Assembly: GCA_913009925.1 (NCBI GenBank)
Contig: CAJVWY010000026.1
Location: 1 to 10,298, forward strand
Reading direction: 5' to 3'
DNA length: 10,298 bases
Origin: an uncultured bacterium
GTDB taxonomy: Bacteria; Actinomycetota; Thermoleophilia; BMS3ABIN01
Shown here: positions 5,705 to 10,298 of the stretch, piece by piece
How the letters are laid out: the number at the start of each line of letters is the position of its first letter
Position numbering within the stretch: the stretch's first letter is position 1
Translations under genes and position numbers: made by a program
Notes under the pieces: generated by a model
The model's database searches: none
What the model saw: the letters and a program-made list of their open reading frames with translations, nothing else
What the model was told of the DNA's origin: nothing

Positions 5705-7891
5705 ATGAAACTGCCATCCGTCATGGAACGCGCCGCAGCTTCGGTCCGGCATTCCGTAAACTATATCGACATCAGGATATTCGCCGTCGTCACGGCGGTG
5801 ATAACCTTCCTGGCGGTATGGGCCGTACTGGCCAGCGCCTATCTGCCGGCGCAGTACGACCTGGCGGAGGGCGATGTTTCACCGGAGGTTATCACCGCTC
5901 CCCGCACCCTGACTTTCGAGAACAAGGCGGAGACGGAGCGGCGCCAGCAACAGGCCGCGGACGAGGTGAGCGAGGTATATGTCTTTGACCCCGAGGTGCT
6001 GCCCCGGGTAACGGGGAACATTGACGGCTTTTTCGATGAAGCCTGGCGGATCGTAAGTGAGGAGCGGGCGGCGGCACAGGCGGCATCGCAACCCTACGAC
6101 CCGGCACGGGCGGTGGACCGGCTGAGGCAAATGGAGGGCCAGCCGGAGCTGAGCGAAACCACCTTGAGGACCATTGCCTCCATTGAGCCGGAGCGCCTGG
6201 TCAAGCTGCACAGGGCCGTACTGGACAGTATGCAGCGTATCCTTCAGGGAAACGTCACCGAGACCTCACTGGGGACGGACAACGACCGGCTGCAGGCGTT
6301 GCTGTTGACCACGGCGCTGAACGACCAGGAAGAGGCGGCGGCCATCGAGATAGGGCGCTCCTTCCTCGAGCCCAATTACAAGATCGACCAGGACAAGACC
6401 AGGCAGGCCAAGGAAGAGGCCGCATCCAAGGTGCAGCCAGTGGTAGTAACCGTTCGCAACGGTGAAACCATCCTGTCGCGCGGACAGGTAGTGACGGCGG
6501 ACGATATGGCCACGCTGGAAGCCCTGGGCCTCACTCAGCAGGAGGAGAAATTCGGCGCTATCGCCGGTATAGGTCTTCTGGCTTTGATCGAAGTGCTGCT
6601 GACCGCCGCCTTCATCTACCAGTTCGAGACGAGGGTGAGGGATTCCCGGTCGCTACAGTTCATCACCGCTTCGCTGCTGGTCCTGTTTGCCGTACTGGGG
6701 CGCGTTTCGGTGATCGAACCGCTGACGCCCATGCTGGTGCCCATGGCGGCGCTGGGAATACTGGGAACCATCCTTCTGCGCACGCGGCTGTCGATGATCC
6801 TGGTGGTGCTGGCCAGCGTCAACGTGGCCATCGTCGGCGGTTCGGAGGCGCAGTATATCCTTATAGCCCTGATAGGCGGCATGTCCGCAGCCTTCCTGGT
6901 GACCAATGTGACCCAGCGCAGCGATATCCTGCGCGCGGGCCTGGTGGCCGGAGCCATCGTCACCGCCACCGCCGCCGGCGCCGGTCAGCTGAGCGACAAC
7001 TCCTGGTCCCAGTTGGCGGACAGCCTCCTCTGGGGCGGCGCCAACGGTATCCTGTCGATCATTGTGGCCATGGGCCTGCTCTCTGTTTACGAGATGACCT
7101 TCAACCTGGCCACCCCCCTGAGGCTGCTGGAGCTGGGGGACCCGACCCGTCACATACTCAAGGAACTGATGATGAAGGCGCCGGGTACCTACAACCACAG
7201 TATCCTTATGGGCAATCTGGCGGAATCCGCCGCCGAAGCCATCGGCGCCAATGTACTGCTGGCGCGGGTGGGCGCCTATTACCACGATATCGGCAAGCTC
7301 AACCGCCCCGAATACTTCATCGAGAACCAGTTCCACGTGCGCAACCCCCATGACCGGATCACGCCCAGCCTGTCACGGCTGGCGATAAAGTCGCATGTGC
7401 GCGATGGCGTGAATCTGGCGGTGAAGGAGGGTCTGCCACCGGAGATAATCGATATCATCGAAGAGCACCACGGCACCACGGTGCTGTCCTATTTTTACCA
7501 CAAGGCTCAGGAGTCCAGCCCGGCCGGGCCGGTTGACGAGGAGACCTATCGCTACGACGGCAAGAAGCCCCGCTCGCGCGAGGCGGCCATAGTCATGATG
7601 GCGGATTCGGTGGAGGCGGCGGTGCGCTCGCTTAAACATCCGACGGTTCGCAGTATCAACGCCGTCATCAGGGAGATATTCGAGCAGAGGCTGAGGGACG
7701 GACAGTTTAGTGAAAGCAGGATGACCTTCGGCGAACTGGAAAAGGTTCGCCAGGTATTCGAGAAGAGCATGCAGGGGTTCGGCGCCAAGCGCATCCCTTA
7801 TCCGGGAAACGACAAGGACGGTGACAGGGACGGCGACCGGCCGCCCGACGATCTGGCCCGCAGACGTGAGAAGAAGAGGGGGATGGCATGA
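5705..7891 (+). CDS. pgpH: 7TM-HD family phosphodiesterase (PgpH type)
   Basis: This is an integral membrane HD-domain phosphohydrolase of 728 residues. Residues 20-48 form an N-terminal transmembrane segment, and about 50-280 form an extracellular 7TM-HD-extracellular domain rich in charged helix. Seven hydrophobic segments follow between about 284 and 463, then a cytoplasmic HD domain (about 490-690) and a charged Asp/Arg tail. HD residues seen are H498 (TYNHS), H527-D528 (YYHDIGKLNRPEYF), H588-H589 (EEHHGTT) and D634 (MMADSVEAA), the expected metal ligands. Listeria PgpH of this architecture degrades cyclic di-AMP. That activity is inferred here, not shown. A weak ribosome site precedes ATG 5705. 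Gene order phoH-pgpH-ybeY is conserved in Firmicutes and Chloroflexota relatives. Confidence 0.93.
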   Translation: MKLPSVMERAAASVRHSVNYIDIRIFAVVTAVITFLAVWAVLASAYLPAQYDLAEGDVSPEVITAPRTLTFENKAETERRQQQAADEVSEVYVFDPEVLPRVTGNIDGFFDEAWRIVSEERAAAQAASQPYDPARAVDRLRQMEGQPELSETTLRTIASIEPERLVKLHRAVLDSMQRILQGNVTETSLGTDNDRLQALLLTTALNDQEEAAAIEIGRSFLEPNYKIDQDKTRQAKEEAASKVQPVVVTVRNGETILSRGQVVTADDMATLEALGLTQQEEKFGAIAGIGLLALIEVLLTAAFIYQFETRVRDSRSLQFITASLLVLFAVLGRVSVIEPLTPMLVPMAALGILGTILLRTRLSMILVVLASVNVAIVGGSEAQYILIALIGGMSAAFLVTNVTQRSDILRAGLVAGAIVTATAAGAGQLSDNSWSQLADSLLWGGANGILSIIVAMGLLSVYEMTFNLATPLRLLELGDPTRHILKELMMKAPGTYNHSILMGNLAESAAEAIGANVLLARVGAYYHDIGKLNRPEYFIENQFHVRNPHDRITPSLSRLAIKSHVRDGVNLAVKEGLPPEIIDIIEEHHGTTVLSYFYHKAQESSPAGPVDEETYRYDGKKPRSREAAIVMMADSVEAAVRSLKHPTVRSINAVIREIFEQRLRDGQFSESRMTFGELEKVRQVFEKSMQGFGAKRIPYPGNDKDGDRDGDRPPDDLARRREKKRGMA

Positions 7892-8334
7892 CGGACGGAG
7901 TCGAGATACAGGTCGAGAATCGTTCCACCCTGGAGGTGGAACGGGAGCTGGTCGTAACTCTGGCGAAGAAGGTGCTGGACCAACTGGGGATCAGCCGGGG
8001 CGAGCTGGGTATTACCTTTGTCGATGACCGAGAGATGCGCAAGCTGAACCGGGAGAAGATGGGCAGGGACCGGCCCACCGATGTACTTGCTTTCCCCATC
8101 GACGCCGACGACGAGATGGCGGGGGACGGTGAGGTACCGCTGTTGCTGGGTGATATCGTCATCAGCCCGGAAGTGGCCGAGGCGCAGGCCGAGAGCGAGG
8201 GTACCAGTTTCAAGGAGGAGATGTGCCTGTTGTTGATACATGGCATATTGCATATAGCCGGCTCGGACCACGAAAAAGATTCCGGCGAGATGGACACCTT
8301 GCAGAACCGGCTATTCAACCAGTTATGTTTCTGA
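7888..8334 (+). CDS. ybeY: Endoribonuclease YbeY
   Basis: YbeY is a zinc-dependent endoribonuclease for 16S rRNA 3'-end maturation and ribosome quality control. The 148-residue product carries the diagnostic HGILHIAGSDH (H118, H122, H128), matching HxxxHxxxxxH, plus RPTDVLAFP (62-70) and LGDIVISPEVA (88-98). Ser replaces the usual Tyr in the zinc-site loop (GSDH rather than GYDH). ATG 7888 overlaps the pgpH stop as ATGA, and the strong site GAGGGGGA (7876-7883) lies 4 bases before it, pointing to coupled translation. It lies between pgpH and the kinase gene as in the common cluster. A partner role with PhoH and Era is inferred from known family links. Confidence 0.95.
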   Translation: MTDGVEIQVENRSTLEVERELVVTLAKKVLDQLGISRGELGITFVDDREMRKLNREKMGRDRPTDVLAFPIDADDEMAGDGEVPLLLGDIVISPEVAEAQAESEGTSFKEEMCLLLIHGILHIAGSDHEKDSGEMDTLQNRLFNQLCF

Positions 8335-8341
8335 CCGGAGG

Positions 8342-9088
8342 ATGCCGGCGGCGCCCGGTGTTCTGAGCGCGCCCATCATGTTTCGACGCAGCACATTGAA
8401 GAGCTTCACCTGGGCTTTCGAGGGAATAGTCTATGTGTTGCGCACCCAGCGCAACATGAAGATACACTTCGCCGTAGCCCTGGTAGTCGTTACCGGCAGC
8501 CTCTTTTTCGAGCTGTCCCGGGCCGAGCTGGCCGCCCTGTTGATCACCGTGAGTTTCGTCCTGGTCACGGAGATGTTCAACACGGCTGTGGAGGCGGCCA
8601 TCGATACCTTCGGCACCGCCTTCGACCCCATGGCCAAGATAGCCAAGGATGTGGCGGCGGGGGCGGTGCTTATTGCCGCCCTGAATGCCCTGGCTGTCGG
8701 CTACATCATCTTCTTCGACCGCCTGGAGGATCCTTCACGCGCGCTTGTTACCACTGTCCGTCAGTCGCCCACCCACCTGTCGGTGGTAGCGCTGGTGATG
8801 GTACTGCTGCTGGTCATCGTGGCCAAGTCGGTATTCCACCGGGGCACACCCTTTCACGGTGGCATGCCCTCCGGCCACAGCGCCATCGCTTTCGCCGGCT
8901 GGACGGCCATCACCTTTGTTTCCGCCTCGCTGACTCACGGTATCCTCATCTCGCTGCTGGCGTTCATGATGGCGGTGCTGGTGGCCCAGAGCCGGGTGGA
9001 GTCCGGTGTGCATTCATTTTACGAGGTAGTGGCGGGGGCGGTGCTGGGCGTCGTGGTCACCATCATCTTGTTCCAGCTCTGGGGTTGA
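8342..9088 (+). CDS. dgkA: Undecaprenol/diacylglycerol kinase fused to PAP2 phosphatase
   Basis: This 248-residue membrane protein joins two enzymes usually encoded apart. Residues 1-125 are DgkA-like: the SFTWAFEGIVYVLRTQRNMKIH helix, and the catalytic signature E77-MF-N80-TAVE84-AAID with K102-D103, which match the residues needed in E. coli DgkA. Residues 140-248 are a membrane PAP2 phosphatase: MPSGHS (175-180) and SRVESGVHSFYE (217-228), giving SRx5H with H224. The last motif has Glu at position 228 where Asp is usual, and the leading KX6RP motif is not intact (K162, R167). The kinase half phosphorylates a lipid alcohol and the PAP2 half dephosphorylates lipid phosphates. A lipid-carrier recycling role is inferred. 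The start is uncertain: ATG 8342 sits right against GGAGG, while ATG 8378 lacks a good site. Confidence 0.88.
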   Translation: MPAAPGVLSAPIMFRRSTLKSFTWAFEGIVYVLRTQRNMKIHFAVALVVVTGSLFFELSRAELAALLITVSFVLVTEMFNTAVEAAIDTFGTAFDPMAKIAKDVAAGAVLIAALNALAVGYIIFFDRLEDPSRALVTTVRQSPTHLSVVALVMVLLLVIVAKSVFHRGTPFHGGMPSGHSAIAFAGWTAITFVSASLTHGILISLLAFMMAVLVAQSRVESGVHSFYEVVAGAVLGVVVTIILFQLWG

Positions 9089-9092
9089 GGGG
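9087..9092 (+). promoter_or_regulatory. Ribosome binding site favouring GTG 9098 for the GNAT gene
   Basis: GAGGGG overlaps the kinase-PAP2 stop and lies 5 bases before GTG 9098, but runs into GTG 9092. GTG 9098 is therefore the better start candidate by spacing. Confidence 0.5.
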
Positions 9093-9586
9093 TGGACGTG
9101 TCGAGGACTTTGGCTGACGGCGGCATGGATATCCAGCGGGTCACCTGCCTCGATCCCGGGCAGCTGGCCCGGCTTGCCGGATACGGGCGGGAGTCGCTGG
9201 GCGATGCCGCCCCCGATGAATGGATGTTACCGGTAATCGCCGCTTTCGGCTACCTGTTCGTCGCCAGGTTTGGCGGCAACATCATCGGCTCGGCGCAGGT
9301 GCTCCGTTGCCGCCAGGAGGGAGACCTGTACATGGATGCTTTCTATATCAGGCCGGACCGCCGCCGCCAGGGCATGGGCAGGGCGATGCTGGAGGGCGTG
9401 AAGGAACGTCTGGCCTCGGAGGGATTCCACAGATTGCTGGTGACCGCCGCCCCCGGAACCCGGGCGGCGATGGCGCTGTATGGGGCGGCGGGCTTCAGTG
9501 AAGCGGGAGTGCTGGAAGATTTCTACGGCGCCGGCCGGAAACGGCTGCTGCTGGCGGCGCCGCTGGCGGTGGGAGGCGGACGATGA
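9092..9586 (+). CDS. GNAT-family acetyltransferase
   Basis: This GNAT N-acetyltransferase has up to 164 residues. Counting from GTG 9092, motif A is RRRQGMGRAM (90-99), the acetyl-CoA pyrophosphate loop R/QxxGxG. It is preceded by the beta strand DLYMDAFYIRPD (78-89) and followed by HRLLVTAAPGTRAAMALYGAAGFSE (113-137), the usual motif B with its alpha helix and AxxxYxxxGF signature. The substrate cannot be predicted; it resembles general GNAT proteins and could acetylate a protein or small molecule. The start is uncertain: GTG 9092, GTG 9098 (better spacing) or ATG 9125, where the conserved domain begins with MDIQRV. It ends in an ATGA overlap with era. It occupies the place where cdd (cytidine deaminase) often lies in Firmicutes. 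Confidence 0.85.
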   Translation: MDVSRTLADGGMDIQRVTCLDPGQLARLAGYGRESLGDAAPDEWMLPVIAAFGYLFVARFGGNIIGSAQVLRCRQEGDLYMDAFYIRPDRRRQGMGRAMLEGVKERLASEGFHRLLVTAAPGTRAAMALYGAAGFSEAGVLEDFYGAGRKRLLLAAPLAVGGGR

Positions 9587-10298
9587 AGGCGCCCGGCGAG
9601 GTATCGCATTCGGGTTTCGCGGCCGTTGTCGGCCGGCCCAACGTGGGTAAATCCACGCTGGTCAACAGCATCGTGGGTGAGAAGGTAGCCATCACCTCGG
9701 ACAAGCCTCAGACCACGCGCCACCGCATCGCCGGCATCGTAAACCGGGATGACAGCCAACTGGTCCTGCTCGACCTTCCCGGCTTCCAGCGGCCGCGGGA
9801 CCTGCTCACCGAGAGGATGCAGCAGGCGGTGGACAGCACCCTGGGAGAGGTCGATCTCATCCTCCTGGTGATGAGCGCGGACGAGCCCACGGGGGCCGGC
9901 GACAGGTTTGTCGCCGGCAGAGTGTTTGCGGCCGGGACACCGGTTATCATCGCCGTCAACAAGATCGACCTGGTAAGAGAGGACAAGCTGTTGCCCGCCA
10001 TGGGCGCGGCCGCCGGGATGGGTGATTTCCAGGAGCTGTTCCCGATCAGCGCCCTTACCGGCAAGGGCGTCGAACAGCTGGAAGGCGCAATTACCGAACA
10101 GCTGCCGCCGGGTCCGCGCTATTTCCCTGAAGATATGGTTTCGGACCAACCGGAACGGATCCTGGTGGGGGAGTTGGTGCGGGAGCAGGCGCTCAGGCTG
10201 ACACGCGAAGAGGTGCCCCATTCGGTAGCGGGGGAAGTCCGGTCCAGGGACAGGCGCGGCGGGAGCGATGTACGCGCCCGCACGCGGCAGAGAGGTCG
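9583..10298 (+). CDS. era: GTPase Era (3' end beyond window)
   Basis: Era is a GTPase that binds 16S rRNA through a C-terminal KH domain and aids 30S assembly. About 238 of roughly 300 residues are present. G1 is GRPNVGKST (17-25), the switch region is KPQTTRHRIAGI (41-52), G3 is DLPG (64-67, Leu where many Eras have Thr), G4 is NKID (126-129), and G5 is ISALTGKG (155-162). The linker EDMVSDQPERILVGELVREQ into the KH domain is typical. ATG 9583 overlaps the GNAT stop as ATGA, with GGGAGG six bases upstream. After VPHSVAGEV (211-219) the last ~19 codons are Arg-rich and do not follow the usual KH pattern (YIRATIxVER-like), so a base error or divergence near the window end is possible. No stop is reached. 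Confidence 0.93.
   Translation, partial: MKAPGEVSHSGFAAVVGRPNVGKSTLVNSIVGEKVAITSDKPQTTRHRIAGIVNRDDSQLVLLDLPGFQRPRDLLTERMQQAVDSTLGEVDLILLVMSADEPTGAGDRFVAGRVFAAGTPVIIAVNKIDLVREDKLLPAMGAAAGMGDFQELFPISALTGKGVEQLEGAITEQLPPGPRYFPEDMVSDQPERILVGELVREQALRLTREEVPHSVAGEVRSRDRRGGSDVRARTRQRG

Noticed and set aside
7707..8318. Minus-strand Ser-rich open frame opposite pgpH end and ybeY
   Set aside because: It is a Ser-rich shadow of high-GC coding, opposite an intact YbeY.
1..10298. CRISPR array, tRNA, rRNA, IS element or defence system
   Set aside because: No regularly spaced repeats, tRNA-like cloverleaf, transposase motif or known defence gene was seen in either strand.

Overview
The window looks like two unrelated pieces of DNA joined near position 1075-1110. 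The left piece (about 1-1075) is AT-richer and carries tailed-phage head genes on the minus strand. The right piece (about 1090-10298) is GC-rich bacterial chromosome with all genes on the plus strand. The first 24 bases match the end of a standard Illumina sequencing adapter with one mismatch, so the left edge is library artefact. I read the contig as a metagenome or single-cell assembly with a chimeric left end.

Left region: in minus-strand order there is a coiled-coil scaffold-like head protein (about 1090 down to 422). An in-frame 29-codon coding-like tail follows its TAA stop and ends in a tandem TAA-TGA at 329-334. Next comes the start of an SU10-type major capsid protein (314 down to about 25), cut off by the adapter.

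Right region: this is the conserved chaperone / RNA-modification / cell-envelope supercluster best known from Firmicutes: dnaJ (5' part missing), rsmE, mtaB, a HIT-family gene, yqeY, phoH, pgpH-type 7TM-HD phosphodiesterase, ybeY, a diacylglycerol/undecaprenol kinase fused to a PAP2 phosphatase, a GNAT acetyltransferase, and era (runs off the right end). Spacing is very tight: three ATGA start/stop overlaps, one 8-base overlap and otherwise gaps of about 35 bases or less, so this is probably one transcription unit. I see no internal promoter or terminator. Compared with the Bacillus/Clostridium order, prmA, rpsU and cdd are absent, and a GNAT gene sits where cdd would be. High GC, many GTG starts and several Era and DnaJ details would fit Chloroflexota (Dehalococcoidia) or a high-GC Firmicute relative. 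This assignment is inference.

The genes serve protein folding (DnaJ), rRNA and tRNA modification (RsmE, MtaB), rRNA maturation and ribosome assembly (YbeY, Era, possibly PhoH), cyclic-dinucleotide signalling (7TM-HD) and lipid-carrier phosphorylation and dephosphorylation (kinase-PAP2 fusion). I found no CRISPR array, RNA gene, IS element or defence system, and nothing that convincingly amounts to a new multi-gene system. The most unusual points are the chimeric junction with adapter, the nonsense-like codon in the phage gene, the kinase-phosphatase fusion, and a perfect 26-bp palindrome inside dnaJ.
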